In this document: positions 7,475-18,351 of the stretch, piece after piece
Position numbering within the stretch: the stretch's first letter is position 1
Layout: each line of letters opens with the position of its first letter
Assembly: GCF_900114995.1 (NCBI RefSeq)
Contig: NZ_FOUX01000004.1
Span: 744,001 to 808,000, forward strand
Origin: Chitinophaga sp. YR627
Lineage (GTDB): Bacteria; Bacteroidota; Bacteroidia; Chitinophagales; Chitinophagaceae
Direction of reading: 5' to 3'
Length of the DNA stretch: 64,000 nucleotides
Made by a program: the position numbers and the translations under genes
The notes under the pieces: generated by a model
The model's database searches: none
The model's input: the letters and a program-made list of their open reading frames with translations, nothing else
What the model was told of the DNA's origin: nothing

Positions 7475-10072
7475 TTAGTACGTTCTCAACCCCATCCACT
7501 TCGGGCGGGGCCTACCAATTAAATAAAAGGCAAAAAACTCAGACATTCTTATACTGAAGTCTTCAATTTGTACCGCATTAGTTAATCCATGATTTGCATC
7601 TCCGCCATACTGTAACAACCATGCCGGCATTTCCAAGCGACGCAATGTAAGAAAAAGTTGAGCCGCTTGACTGAACGGAACTGCATTATCCGTCGAAGTG
7701 TGAAAAAAAAGCAAAGGGGTGCAGATACTCGCGGCAGAATATAAAGGTGAATTCGCAATAAACGGACTGGGATCCTCCCAAAATTTGCCTAAGATCCGGT
7801 ATTGCTGGTATGAAAACGAAGTGAACTGATTCATATATTTTGAACTTGCCCAACTCATTACATCTGATCCTCCTGAAGCTGAGCTTGCTGCTTTAAAATG
7901 CTTCGAATGGGATACAATATAATTAGTTTCATATCCACCAAAACTGCATCCCTGAATACCCAATCTTGCAGAATCTACAAATGAAAGTCTCGACAATTCA
8001 ATTATCGAACTTTCGACAGCTTTGAGCGCTGATTCGCCAGGTTGATTTACTTTGTAAAGAATATCCGGACGAAACACTAAATAACCCTCGGAAGTAAATT
8101 TAAGCACACTCATTACACAACCGCCTGTTAACATTTCCGGTTTAACAAAAGCGTTAAGGCTGCTTGAAAATTGCTCATACACATTGAATATAATAGGATA
8201 CTTTTTTGACGGATCAAAGTCTTCAGGTATATATAATATTCCGTTAAACGTCTGTCCCCGATCCGAGTTCCATTTAACTAACCTGGTATTACACCATTTA
8301 AACTTTTGCTCTGGATATAATGAACTAATTGGTTTAAATTTTTTAAAATCCCGAGTATAAAACAAATTCGGCGATCTGTTTGGTTCTTCGCGCTGAACAA
8401 TATAACCCGACGAGCTTGAACTACGAATAGGTTTCATTCCCTTGTTTTGTCCAACTGCAAAAAACGGAAGATAAAATAAATACGGACCCATAAACAGCTT
8501 TTCGGGATCCATCCTAGAATCCGAAAGTGATATTGAATAGAATCCATTAGACTTAGTTTGATAGTCAAACGCGCTCAAAACTAGTTTTCGGTTTATCAGA
8601 CCTAGCTCATAATTATCTTTATCCAAGAGACTGAAAGCAATGTCATTACGACTTCCATAATTATTAGTTAGATTAACAGGATCAGCACGCCCGTTCAGGT
8701 CCAACATCCAAATATCTCGAAAACCATAGACTAAAACAGTTTCTTTTTTATAAAAACCTGCTATACCTCGAGACCTAGGCGGCAAGTAACCTAAACTATC
8801 AATCGACTTGAAGCCGAAAGATTCTCCCCGAACATTACCGCTAATCCGTAACAACCGTTTAGATTCAATACTGTAACAGAAGTATGCATCTTCATCAAAA
8901 TCAAAAAAAACGACTAGTTTCCCATCAGGAGAATACTCATATACGTTTTGTTGATTACGACCATTTAATTCGGGTACAGATTCTCTGATCCCAGTTCTTA
9001 GATCGATTCTATACCACAATTTTAAACAACTTTTATTCCAAAACTGTTCCCTAAAATCACAATTACCGGCAGTCTGGGATAATAAAATAAAACGCGGCCA
9101 TTCCCTTCGCTGGCTCAGAGAAAGCCATTCATCATTCGATGTATCAAGTTGAACAAAATGACCATCCGCGACTTTCACAATCGAATAATGTTCAGATTGA
9201 GGATGCACACCACTTTCACCAATTTTTTCATCAGAGGATGACCATATTATAGGGTCTGAAGCACCGATACTATTCCTGACTACGCTTCGCTCCGTCCACC
9301 TCACAACCATATCGCTTTGCCCTTCGACAAACCCTAAAATATCTTGTATATGCAAACCATCTGGCACCAAAATGGCTCTCAACTTATTGTTAATGATATC
9401 CAATACAAATAAGCTGTCGTGGAGAGGTAAGTTACATTCTGTAGACCACGCCAAATGCTGTCTCGACTTATCAAATGCTATATTTTGAAATTTCTGGCAG
9501 ATAAAAACTGTATCAAACCTTTTTTTCGATGGTAAATGCAATAGTAAAGCTTGGGACGAATCAGAGCCCTTTATCATTAATTCTGTAGTATTGGGCAATT
9601 CTAAAAACCAAGTGACATTTCCAAAATGTAGAGACTCATTACGATCTTTAAAGATAATACCGCTATCGCCAGAGAGAATTAAATATTTTCCACCTTCGGA
9701 ACGATCCACTGAGCCAAATCCACCGATTGTGGTAGGATTCTCTCCATTTAATGGGATAGTACAAATAGAATCGTATCCCTTGGCAAACACGAATTCATCT
9801 TTATTAAATACACCATTAAAAAAGCGTTTTTTACATTCTATACGTTTTTCCCACCTACAGTCAGTAGAGCTAACAACAACGTACATAGAATCTGAACCGC
9901 CTAGTTCGATACAATAAGCAAAGAACCGTCCGTCGTCAGACAGAATCGGCGAGACTATAGATGGCCATTTTTTATACGAACCTATGTTAAAAATGTTGTC
10001 TTTTTGCGCGTTCGCAATCCCAACATAAAATGAAAATATCAATACAGCCGATAAAATTCTTGCATAGTTCAT
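7475..10072 (-). CDS. S9 family (prolyl oligopeptidase-like) secreted peptidase
   Basis: This 865-aa secreted serine peptidase has a signal peptide ending SFYVGIANAQ. Residues about 25-560 form a divergent beta-propeller, and the C-terminal 280 residues form an alpha/beta hydrolase. The nucleophile elbow is GIQGCSFGGYE with Ser at residue 710. The aspartate lies in FHTSTDNAVPFSQA and the histidine in GGDANHGLTN, completing the S9 triad in order. The family cleaves peptides, often after proline, or acts as a dipeptidyl peptidase or acylaminoacyl peptidase. Specificity cannot be read here. It is the last gene of the SusC-SusD-GH2 locus, with a hairpin separating it from GH2. It may process peptide parts of a glycosylated substrate. 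Confidence 0.88.
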   Translation of the reverse strand: MNYARILSAVLIFSFYVGIANAQKDNIFNIGSYKKWPSIVSPILSDDGRFFAYCIELGGSDSMYVVVSSTDCRWEKRIECKKRFFNGVFNKDEFVFAKGYDSICTIPLNGENPTTIGGFGSVDRSEGGKYLILSGDSGIIFKDRNESLHFGNVTWFLELPNTTELMIKGSDSSQALLLHLPSKKRFDTVFICQKFQNIAFDKSRQHLAWSTECNLPLHDSLFVLDIINNKLRAILVPDGLHIQDILGFVEGQSDMVVRWTERSVVRNSIGASDPIIWSSSDEKIGESGVHPQSEHYSIVKVADGHFVQLDTSNDEWLSLSQRREWPRFILLSQTAGNCDFREQFWNKSCLKLWYRIDLRTGIRESVPELNGRNQQNVYEYSPDGKLVVFFDFDEDAYFCYSIESKRLLRISGNVRGESFGFKSIDSLGYLPPRSRGIAGFYKKETVLVYGFRDIWMLDLNGRADPVNLTNNYGSRNDIAFSLLDKDNYELGLINRKLVLSAFDYQTKSNGFYSISLSDSRMDPEKLFMGPYLFYLPFFAVGQNKGMKPIRSSSSSGYIVQREEPNRSPNLFYTRDFKKFKPISSLYPEQKFKWCNTRLVKWNSDRGQTFNGILYIPEDFDPSKKYPIIFNVYEQFSSSLNAFVKPEMLTGGCVMSVLKFTSEGYLVFRPDILYKVNQPGESALKAVESSIIELSRLSFVDSARLGIQGCSFGGYETNYIVSHSKHFKAASSASGGSDVMSWASSKYMNQFTSFSYQQYRILGKFWEDPSPFIANSPLYSAASICTPLLFFHTSTDNAVPFSQAAQLFLTLRRLEMPAWLLQYGGDANHGLTNAVQIEDFSIRMSEFFAFYLIGRPRPKWMGLRTY

Positions 10073-10091
10073 ATCACTTCAATTAAATAAA

Positions 10092-10113
10092 CAGGACTAG
10101 AAATCTAGTCCTG
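10092..10113 (-). terminator. Hairpin between GH2 and S9 genes
   Basis: CAGGACTAGA-AA-TCTAGTCCTG forms a 10-bp stem in the 76-bp gap downstream of the GH2 stop. The minus-strand tail (TTTATTTAATT) is only partly T-rich, so it is more likely a partial terminator or mRNA-stabilising hairpin that lowers expression of the downstream peptidase. Confidence 0.5.
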
Positions 10114-10148
10114 AATTAGAAGATTTTTTTAGGAGATAAAGAATATTT

Positions 10149-12785
10149 TTATAACGTACCATTTTTCATACGCTGATATGTTTCAACGAACTCCTTATTG
10201 TTTTTAGAAACTTCAACCGCTTTAGCAGCGATCTTTAAAGCATCTTCTCTACGGCCGATTTTGTAGAGCAAATTAGCATATGTATCGTAAGCATTTGGAT
10301 TCCGCATGTCAAACTTTGAAAGACTGTATTCAATCGCCTTGATTGCGGTGGATAATACAGCAGTATCTTTAACGTTTACAAAAACGTGCCATGTTAAATT
10401 ATTAATATGATAAACATTTCGATTGGTTGTCAACATATTGTCGAAATGAATCTTATATGCTTTTCCATAATTGCTCCAATCTTCATGTTCTAAAAAGTAA
10501 ATCATTTTAGCTGAATTAAGGCGTTCAGATGCCAATTGCCCATACTTCGGGACAACTGAGTGCGAAATAGAGTCCCAATTTGGGTTACCGCTAATGATGC
10601 CAGGCTTGATCTCAGAACTATAAATTATATTCATGAGCAAATATTCCGATGTATTAGGCCCTGAAAGACGATTAATAATCGAATCATGTTTACCGATAAT
10701 GGAGAACCCGACATCATTTACTGAATTCGTAGTCCTAACTAACAACTTAAAATTTGCTTTGGAAATAGGATCCCGAACAATCCGAAAATATTCGTTCCCC
10801 ACTCGACTTATAAATGCAGTGTCGTTTTGTCCAATTCCCATTACGATTAAACTTCTCAGAAATGCAGAGTCATTTATGTGTTTCTCAAATTCTTTCTTTC
10901 TTGCTCCGTAGCTGATTATTGCGCTGTCGGCTGAAGACAAAAAAGAAAACGAATCACTATCCCGAGTAGCATACGAGTTAGTATAAACTCTTGAATTGAT
11001 GTCAGCGAAGAATCGAATGGGGAGTTTTATTACCTTCCTGTCATATGTTAATAAACCGTTTTGCTCACTCTCGACATCAAAAGGCTGCGTATATATAACA
11101 CCACTTACCCCCTCTTCCTTTAATCGAACGATCGAATCGATCATATACGTGTATTTAGATCGAAGACTACTTACATTCTCCAAACCATCATACCCCCACC
11201 CCGTTTGTAGATCATCCCAAATATGCCCCTCAATAGGTACACCAATTCCTCCAAATTCACCTATAACACTAGCTTTATTTGACTCAAAGGTTGGCTTGCG
11301 CGGATTGGGGTAAGCATGTATATCAATAATATCTGACGAAGCATATGCATCGGGAGACGGGCTTCGGAGCTTATCATTAACATATAATAACTCACCGGAG
11401 TGACCATTTACAATTCGGCTATGATCGAGTGATTTAACCCACTCTGTTACGCCTTTTTGATTATATGATCCCCACTTTTCATTAAATACCACCCATGTTG
11501 CGATTGACGTTATGTTTCTTAGCTGTTCGATTGTTTCTCGAACTCCAACTTCGAATTCTTCTTTAGCTCCTTCGGGCAAGCCTTGATTTGGATTAACAAA
11601 ATCCTGCCACACCAATAAACCGATGCTATCTGTGTAATAATACCACCGTGCAGGCTCTATCTTTATATGTTTTCTTATCGTATTAAAGCCCATTGCCTTA
11701 ATAACCTCAATATCAAATTTCATAGCATCTTCAGTTGGTGCTGTGTATAAGCCATCCGGCCAAAATCCCTGGTCTAGTATCCCTAGATTGAAATAAGGTT
11801 CATTGTTCAAAAAGATCCTTTCCGTTCCCTTATTATCTTTTGCGATTGAAAATTTTCGCATTCCAAAATAGCCCTTCACTTGATCCTTTTTTCGTTTACC
11901 GTCGTAGATGGCAATATCTAGCGTATACAAGAATGGGCTGTTCGGTGACCACAGGTGCGGATCCACGATTTTACCACTGAGCATCGTGTTAGATTTTCCA
12001 ATTAACTCGCTAACTATTTTTCCGTCATCAATCACCTTAACAACCACATTTAGGTCACCTTGGCATTCAACTTTAACTTGGAACGAGTTACTGTCGATAT
12101 TCGGCACTATCACATATCGTTCAATATGCTTATCGGGCACAACCTCCATCCATACCGTTTGCCATATACCAGAAGAAGGTGTATAATAGATATTTTCTGG
12201 CTGTAACATTTGTTTACCGTGTGGTCCGATCCCTTGATCAGTGGGATCAAAGACTTGAACTGTCAGCACATTATCTCCATTCTTTACTAAGTCAGTAATA
12301 TCCTGCGAAAATGATGTATAGCCACCTTTATGGACTATAGCCTTTTTTCCGTTTACAAAAACCGTGGCCTTCCAATCAACCGCTCCAAAATGCAAAATCA
12401 GTCGTTCATTAGATCTAATTTTTGGTTTTTGAAAGGTCTTTTTGTACCACAGATTCTGTGTTGGCAACAAAGATTTATTCACACCTGACAACTGAGACTC
12501 AATTGGATAAGGAACTAAGATTTTGCTTTCGAAAAAACTTGGAAAAGTATCTTTTACATCACAGATTCTGTAATCCCAGAGTCCATTTAAATTGATCCAG
12601 TTTGACCTTACCATTTGCGGTCTCGGATATTGGCCGTAAGCGTTACTAGGAGTAACGTTTCCCGCCCAAGGGCTACCTAAATGAATATTTTTACCGCTCC
12701 AAATCGGAGTTTGCGCGTATCCAGAAATAAATGAGAAAATAAAGTACGAAAACACTAGAGCAAACTTCAACTCGTATAATTTCAT
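10149..12785 (-). CDS. Glycoside hydrolase family 2 with C-terminal TPR-like repeat
   Basis: This exported GH2 enzyme is of the beta-galactosidase/beta-glucuronidase type. After a signal peptide (FALVFSYFIFSFISGYAQ) come a jelly-roll sugar-binding domain (LNGLWDYRICD, VDWKATVFVNGKKA), an immunoglobulin-like domain and a TIM barrel from about residue 320. The acid/base is Glu436 in VVFNEKWGS and the nucleophile Glu510 in VIGEFGG. The last 60 residues (YDTYANLLYKIGRREDALKIAAKAVEV) form a TPR-like helical repeat, unusual for GH2. I chose the ATG at 12785, which has the signal peptide directly behind it. The frame is open to 12854, overlapping susD. It presumably cleaves a terminal beta-linked sugar from the glycan taken up by the SusCD pair. 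The sugar is unknown. Confidence 0.85.
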   Translation of the reverse strand: MKLYELKFALVFSYFIFSFISGYAQTPIWSGKNIHLGSPWAGNVTPSNAYGQYPRPQMVRSNWINLNGLWDYRICDVKDTFPSFFESKILVPYPIESQLSGVNKSLLPTQNLWYKKTFQKPKIRSNERLILHFGAVDWKATVFVNGKKAIVHKGGYTSFSQDITDLVKNGDNVLTVQVFDPTDQGIGPHGKQMLQPENIYYTPSSGIWQTVWMEVVPDKHIERYVIVPNIDSNSFQVKVECQGDLNVVVKVIDDGKIVSELIGKSNTMLSGKIVDPHLWSPNSPFLYTLDIAIYDGKRKKDQVKGYFGMRKFSIAKDNKGTERIFLNNEPYFNLGILDQGFWPDGLYTAPTEDAMKFDIEVIKAMGFNTIRKHIKIEPARWYYYTDSIGLLVWQDFVNPNQGLPEGAKEEFEVGVRETIEQLRNITSIATWVVFNEKWGSYNQKGVTEWVKSLDHSRIVNGHSGELLYVNDKLRSPSPDAYASSDIIDIHAYPNPRKPTFESNKASVIGEFGGIGVPIEGHIWDDLQTGWGYDGLENVSSLRSKYTYMIDSIVRLKEEGVSGVIYTQPFDVESEQNGLLTYDRKVIKLPIRFFADINSRVYTNSYATRDSDSFSFLSSADSAIISYGARKKEFEKHINDSAFLRSLIVMGIGQNDTAFISRVGNEYFRIVRDPISKANFKLLVRTTNSVNDVGFSIIGKHDSIINRLSGPNTSEYLLMNIIYSSEIKPGIISGNPNWDSISHSVVPKYGQLASERLNSAKMIYFLEHEDWSNYGKAYKIHFDNMLTTNRNVYHINNLTWHVFVNVKDTAVLSTAIKAIEYSLSKFDMRNPNAYDTYANLLYKIGRREDALKIAAKAVEVSKNNKEFVETYQRMKNGTL

Positions 12786-12828
12786 AATACTTAATTTGAT
12801 CAATGATAAATTATTAAAATACCCAAAG

Positions 12829-14343
12829 TTAGTATCCGGGGTTCTGATGTCCAACTAGTGCAACGTTCTCTTGGATTTCGGAAAGCGGAATTGGAAAGAG
12901 CTGATCGGTGGCTTGCCAAGAAGCGCCTTTAAGATTAGATAATACTCCATCAACAAGTCCCAGCCTTTTCAAATCAAACCAACGATGGCCCCACTCAGTA
13001 AAAAATTCAAACCGCCGTTGAGAAATTATTTCCGCCATAATTTCTGATGCCGACGTTGAATTAAATTTTTCAAGCCCTGCCCTAGCTCGGATAATATTTA
13101 TATCATCCACCGCAGATGCAAGATCGCTCAGTTTTAAATTTGCCTCCGCTCTGATCAAGTATTGTTCACTAAGCCTCAACACAGTTACTCTTTCTGTTGT
13201 AGGCTCCATTGGAGTTATCACCTTATATTTCGCAGGCAAATAATACCATTTACTATCTAAATAGAGGCTATCGAACCATATAGTGCGTCTCTGGTCGCCC
13301 ACTGAAAAGGAATTCACTAAATTCTCATTTAAATAAACTCGCGCGGTCAATGGCGATATCTTAGCTGCAAGAAACTCCAATGCGTCTGAAGTATTGGTGT
13401 TAAAAGAGCTGACTGATTGTATTTGCCAAATTGACTCTTTACTGTTGACTAGGAAAACTTCTTCCGGCGTAGATAATTCATACAAGGAAGTATTAAGTAT
13501 AACCGAATCAGAATACCGTTTTGCATTTGTATAATCCCCAGAAAAAAGAAAAACTCTAGCTAATAGAGCCTTCGCACAGTAACTATTGGGGGCAATGCGC
13601 TCAATAGAAGATCTCAACAAGGTGCCATCAAGGTAATTTCCGCTTAATAAACTCTCACTTCGCCTTAAATCTTGTATAATCTGCTCGTAAACATTGGACG
13701 ATTTTGTTCTTTCAATGTTCGAGTTTGTCTTGAAATCTGTAGTTAGTACCAGAGGGATGTCCCCGTACAAATTAACAAGATAGAAAAAACATAGGCTGCG
13801 AATAAACAGCGCCTCTCCTAACAATTGGTCTCGTACCTTGGGAGTCAAGAATTCGTTATTTGAAAGACCATTAATTGCAGAATTACATAGGAAAATGTAT
13901 ACGCCGTAAGTATTTGACCAAAAATCCCCAGCACCTGGATTTGAGGCTGTTAACGAGTTAGAATAGTAAGGTGGAACCTGCAGATCGTTAGTAGATTCGA
14001 AATATTTTAGGTCATCTGAGGAGAGAGACGTATACAATGACAAAGAAGTAATCCCGAGTGAGATACCTTGTTGACTCATCCTTGTATATATATTATTGAG
14101 TGCGGCGATAGCGGACGCATCCGTTTTAAAAACCAACTCTGCGTTAGTACTTGTGGTAGGGGTTTCCACTTCAACAAACTTCCTACAAGAAAAGAGGAAT
14201 ATTATCATTGTACAGCACACCAGCATTCGTAATCGATCGCTATAAAGGAACTGACTGGCGGGGCTCGATGAACCGATAATTCTTTTTAAAAAAAAGGGTT
14301 CAAATATTTTCTTGATTTTGTTTTGGTCGAAATACATAATCAA
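12829..14343 (-). CDS. RagB/SusD family outer-membrane glycan-binding lipoprotein
   Basis: SusD-type lipoproteins form the lid over a SusC porin and capture the ligand at the cell surface. The sequence has a hydrophobic segment with a lipobox cysteine (MIIFLFSCRKFVEVETP). The SusD helical core follows: ALNNIYTRMSQ, LGEALFIRSLCFFYLVNLYGDIPLVL and SYCAKALLARVFLFSGDY. The C-terminal part has the standard YLIRAEANLKL, INIIRARAGLEK, RRFEFFTEWGHRWFDLKRLG and ending LFPIPLSEIQENVAL. At up to 504 aa the length is normal. The N-terminal tail before the leader is long, so the true start may be the ATG at 14226. It lies 11 bp after susC and 43 bp before GH2, in one operon. Confidence 0.92.
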   Translation of the reverse strand: MIMYFDQNKIKKIFEPFFLKRIIGSSSPASQFLYSDRLRMLVCCTMIIFLFSCRKFVEVETPTTSTNAELVFKTDASAIAALNNIYTRMSQQGISLGITSLSLYTSLSSDDLKYFESTNDLQVPPYYSNSLTASNPGAGDFWSNTYGVYIFLCNSAINGLSNNEFLTPKVRDQLLGEALFIRSLCFFYLVNLYGDIPLVLTTDFKTNSNIERTKSSNVYEQIIQDLRRSESLLSGNYLDGTLLRSSIERIAPNSYCAKALLARVFLFSGDYTNAKRYSDSVILNTSLYELSTPEEVFLVNSKESIWQIQSVSSFNTNTSDALEFLAAKISPLTARVYLNENLVNSFSVGDQRRTIWFDSLYLDSKWYYLPAKYKVITPMEPTTERVTVLRLSEQYLIRAEANLKLSDLASAVDDINIIRARAGLEKFNSTSASEIMAEIISQRRFEFFTEWGHRWFDLKRLGLVDGVLSNLKGASWQATDQLFPIPLSEIQENVALVGHQNPGY

Positions 14344-14354
14344 TCATTTGTGAG

Positions 14355-17300
14355 TTAAAGTGAAATCTGCGCACCGAAAGTGACTGTACGAAGTGGAGGT
14401 AAACTAAAGTTCGATTTAGATTCTGGGTCTAATCCTTTGTACGGTGTAAATGTTAGCAGATTTTGACCATGAGCATAGAAGCGAACCGATCGCAACTTAA
14501 GTTTTGAGAGAACAGAAGTCGGTAAGTCATACGATAAGGATACATTTTTTAGACGTACAAAAGCTGCGTTCTGCCAAAATGCATCACTGAATAGATTATA
14601 GTTATAAGCCATCGTTGCATCGAAATTTGTTGCTGATGCAAATTTCTGTATCGTAGTTATATCACCTGGCTTTCTCCAATGATTAATTACATCACGTTGC
14701 TGATTATTACGTCCAGCACCGGGCATAGAGGAGCCGGGTATGTTTTCTCCAAGTTGCTTTACGAACTGAAAGAGAAAGTCCAAAGTAAAACGTCGACAAT
14801 TCAGTGTATTACCAATTCCTCCATAAAATCGTGGGTTAGGGTCTATGAAGCGATTGTAATTAAGAGGATCACTATCGGGATTATTTGTTATTTTCCCATC
14901 TTTGTCATAAAATTCATATAATCCTGTCTCTGCATTAACGCCCGCAGCCCTGTATAGTTTAACGAAATTGGCGGGTTGTCCCACTATCAAAGTACCTGCA
15001 TATGTAGAAGATTCAATATCGCCAAATTCAAGGAGTTTGTTTCGAGGAATGGTGAGGTTAAAATAAGTATTCCATGTCAGGGTATTAGTCTTAATATTTA
15101 TTGAATTCAGTGAAAACTCAAAACCCGTATTTTGAATTGTTGCAGGCATGTTTTCAATAAAGCTACCAACCTGACCAGCAGTAGCAGGAAGAGTACCCGG
15201 TACTAACATGTTAGAAGACCTGTTGCGGTAATAAACACTCGTTAATAGTATTCTTTCATTCCAAAAGCCTAATTCAAGACCTAAAGAAAGTTTTTTTGTT
15301 TCTTCCCATTGAAGATTCGCATTCGCAATTTTGGAAACAGTTAATGCTCCTCCTCGATAAGGCACATCAGGATTAGCCTCCTCGTACAGACTAAGAAAAT
15401 TATAATCTCCAATCTGATCGTTTCCAGTTGATCCAATGCTTCCTTTTAATTTACCGTAGGATATGAAAAGCGGCCTTTGCTTCAAAAAATTCTCATTTGT
15501 GAATATCCAACCAGCGCCAACTGCTGCAAAATTATGAAAGCGATTTTTTGAGCCAAATCTGCTGCTTCCATCGCGCCTGCCCGAAATATTTAATAAGTAT
15601 TTATTTTGATGTTCAATATTAACAGAAAAGAAACCCGCAGTATACTTATATTTTGAAAGAATTGAACTTCCTGGTAATGTAGACAAATTGGTGGCTGCGG
15701 AGATGTTTTCTAGTACGTAGTCATTAGTAAATCCAGAAGCTAATATCAACCGTCGACTGCTGTTGTTGGTCTGAAAAGTAGATCCTACAAGTACATCGAT
15801 ATTCGCCAGCTTAGTTTGTGCTTTGTATTGAATTTGAGGTTCTACAATCCAAGAATTAATATCGTTAAATCCATAAGACGCGCGCCGCGTGAATGTCGCT
15901 CGACTTTCAGGAGCAACGATACTAGCAGGTGTAGTAGATATCTCATCGGTTCGGAGTCTATTATATCCGGCATTGGCCTTTATTAATAGTCCCGACATTA
16001 TTTCATAAGACAACGCCACATTACTTATTAGGTTTGCTGTTTTATTACTATAATACGATGATAATGCAGCCAATGGATGTGGTACGAGGGTACTAAATCC
16101 TGTACGTGAAGGCGCCCAATTTAATGTACCGTCTGAATTCTTTAAGGATGGGGTATTGGGCGCCAATGTCATTGCACGTAATGTCAAATCAGCATTTGGC
16201 AATCGATTATCATCAGCTAGGTAACTGTTAGATAATGTAATTCGGAATCTACTGTCTTTCGACTTACCATCCAGATTGAATCTAAATGCCATTCTCTGAT
16301 CCCTCAGGTCGGAGGGAAACACAGTAGATTCTCTGTGAAAATTTCCTCCAACCAAGTATTGAACATTGGCGGTTCCGCCACTTAAATTCAATTGTGCGTC
16401 GTTAAAATTCGCGGTACCTCCTAGTAATTCCTTTTGCCAGTCAACATTTCTAGTCGAATCCCAGGTTCCATTGATGTCATAGTCCGTTGTTCCAGGCGTT
16501 CTTCCGTCATTTACGAGAGCCTCTCGCCGCATGGCCAAGTAGTCATTTGTATTTAACAATTTAAGTCGACGACCGTTCTTTGCAAAACCAGATTGAATGT
16601 TAAGCTCCAACTTCATATCTCCCGCTTTCCCTCTCTTTGTTGTAATGATTATAGCGCCATTTGCTGCCCTCGAACCATAGATTGCAGTCGCATCAGCATC
16701 CTTAAGAATTTCAATGCTCTCAATGTCTTGAGGATTGATATATGATAAGGGACTTCCATTTACTGGACCATCGCCAGTTCCCCTCCCAGATGTTCTCTGG
16801 ACATTACCTAGATTTGGCAACAAAGACTGAACAAATGGAACACCATCAACCACATAGAACGGAGCTACGCCTCGTAACAAACTGTTAATCCCTTGGATAT
16901 TTATATCAACTCCACTTCCCGAAAAACCAGAGGATTGGGAAATTGTGACACCTGGCACACGCCCAGCAACAGCAAGTATTGGATTACTGACTGGAGAATT
17001 TTCAATATCCTTCGACTTCACCTTACTTACATTTCCTGTTAATCGTCTACCTGTTGTAGTATTATATGCCAGTACGACGATGTCGTCGAGTGGCCTTACC
17101 AGCTTATTCAATTCCGCAACCCCAATTGAGCGCCTGTTCTTCACAGAAATTTCTCGACTCATGTATGATACACTAGTAACCGTAAGCACATCACTCCCTG
17201 AAATATTGCTAATTGAGAAAAATCCGGACTCGTTAGTTATCGTCCCTTTTTGAGTTCCTTTAACCTGTACTGTTGCACCTGCAATATAATTTCCATTTTC

Positions 17301-17705
17301 ATCTGTAATCCTACCTGACACAGACATCGTGTCCCCAGAATTAAATGATGTGGGTCCTTTAGACTCAATTTTCTTTACACCGATATACCGCGGGCCAATT
17401 ACATTATATACAAGATTTCGATTCTTGAACAATTCATCCAGAATTGTTGGAACATCTTGTTCTTTTGCTTCGCAATCTACAGTTTTATAGGTTGAAAGAT
17501 CATCTTCTACAAAGTATATAGTAATTCCGCTTTTCTTACTAATCTGATAAAGTATCTCAGACATAGTAGCCTTCTTTATTGAAATACTAATTTTCTTCCC
17601 TTGTAAAGGATTCCCCTGAGCAAGTGGCCTAATAAAGCAAACACAAAAAATAATGACCAGCAATCCATATAGGTAAGGTCGGTTCACATGAGTACATGTA
17701 GGCAT
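14355..17705 (-). CDS. SusC-type TonB-dependent receptor with STN domain
   Basis: This 1116-aa outer-membrane receptor imports an oligomeric nutrient using TonB energy. After a signal peptide comes an STN (secretin/TonB short N-terminal) domain at about residues 36-95 (ISISIKKATMSEILYQISKK). Next come a CarboxypepD_reg-like domain (VSGRITDENGNYIAGATVQV), the plug with GSRAANGAIIITTKRGK, and a beta barrel to the C-terminus (TVTFGAQISL). In this family the STN domain contacts a FecR anti-sigma factor. Here a sigma/FecR pair lies divergently upstream, so ligand binding probably induces the locus. The ATG at 17705 directly precedes the signal peptide; the frame is open to 17771. A 646-bp divergent control region follows. 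Confidence 0.93.
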   Translation of the reverse strand: MPTCTHVNRPYLYGLLVIIFCVCFIRPLAQGNPLQGKKISISIKKATMSEILYQISKKSGITIYFVEDDLSTYKTVDCEAKEQDVPTILDELFKNRNLVYNVIGPRYIGVKKIESKGPTSFNSGDTMSVSGRITDENGNYIAGATVQVKGTQKGTITNESGFFSISNISGSDVLTVTSVSYMSREISVKNRRSIGVAELNKLVRPLDDIVVLAYNTTTGRRLTGNVSKVKSKDIENSPVSNPILAVAGRVPGVTISQSSGFSGSGVDINIQGINSLLRGVAPFYVVDGVPFVQSLLPNLGNVQRTSGRGTGDGPVNGSPLSYINPQDIESIEILKDADATAIYGSRAANGAIIITTKRGKAGDMKLELNIQSGFAKNGRRLKLLNTNDYLAMRREALVNDGRTPGTTDYDINGTWDSTRNVDWQKELLGGTANFNDAQLNLSGGTANVQYLVGGNFHRESTVFPSDLRDQRMAFRFNLDGKSKDSRFRITLSNSYLADDNRLPNADLTLRAMTLAPNTPSLKNSDGTLNWAPSRTGFSTLVPHPLAALSSYYSNKTANLISNVALSYEIMSGLLIKANAGYNRLRTDEISTTPASIVAPESRATFTRRASYGFNDINSWIVEPQIQYKAQTKLANIDVLVGSTFQTNNSSRRLILASGFTNDYVLENISAATNLSTLPGSSILSKYKYTAGFFSVNIEHQNKYLLNISGRRDGSSRFGSKNRFHNFAAVGAGWIFTNENFLKQRPLFISYGKLKGSIGSTGNDQIGDYNFLSLYEEANPDVPYRGGALTVSKIANANLQWEETKKLSLGLELGFWNERILLTSVYYRNRSSNMLVPGTLPATAGQVGSFIENMPATIQNTGFEFSLNSINIKTNTLTWNTYFNLTIPRNKLLEFGDIESSTYAGTLIVGQPANFVKLYRAAGVNAETGLYEFYDKDGKITNNPDSDPLNYNRFIDPNPRFYGGIGNTLNCRRFTLDFLFQFVKQLGENIPGSSMPGAGRNNQQRDVINHWRKPGDITTIQKFASATNFDATMAYNYNLFSDAFWQNAAFVRLKNVSLSYDLPTSVLSKLKLRSVRFYAHGQNLLTFTPYKGLDPESKSNFSLPPLRTVTFGAQISL

Positions 17706-18351
17706 AATGACAGTATTTTGGTTCAAAATGGTTGGTACAACTCCCCGACTACTCCTACCTGCATTGTACACTGCAGACGTAAGTAAACGAACCGTAACAT
17801 CCTCGATGCAGCACTATTATTTGCTGGATAATGGATGTTTCACTCCGTGTTCTTTAAGGTTATCAGGGAAAAAAATGACAAAGCAATAGCTAGTTGTAGT
17901 ATTCGCATTCCCATGTCGTACTACAATTATTTCAAGGTATAATGGGCAGTTGTTTTAGCCTTGGTCGGGGACCACTCCCGGACCACCGCAATTAAATGAC
18001 AGTCCCTTTATTTAATAACCAAGATTTAATGAAAATGTCACGTTGACTTTTGAACTTTTTTCCAAATTAGCTTTTATGGGGCGCCGCAATTGAAATAGCG
18101 CTTGAATTTCATGATATTATGTTTGACCATTTAACGTAACTTTATTAAAAGAAAAACAGTAGTATTGAGTTTCGGTTGAATCGCTTATTTTGGTCATAAA
18201 TAATAACCTTGATACCTGAAAATTGATAGAATATATTTCATCCTTGCCCTTTCCTCTTAAACACCATGTGACACAGTTGCGCCCGGCTATTTAGAAATTG
18301 GCTCAAATTTTTATTAATTGTTTTTAAGAGAAACTGTTCAGGGTTGAAAAT
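17706..18351. promoter_or_regulatory. Divergent control region between susC and the ECF sigma gene
   Basis: I see no gene in this 646-bp region. It must hold the susC and sigma promoters. One imperfect hairpin (GGTCGGGGA-CCAC-TCCCGGACC, 17963-17984) stands out in AT-rich DNA. A weak plus-strand candidate promoter pairs TTG at 18165 with TTATTTTG at 18185-18192, one mismatch from TAnnTTTG. An ECF-type promoter for susC is expected but cannot be recognised by eye. Confidence 0.4.
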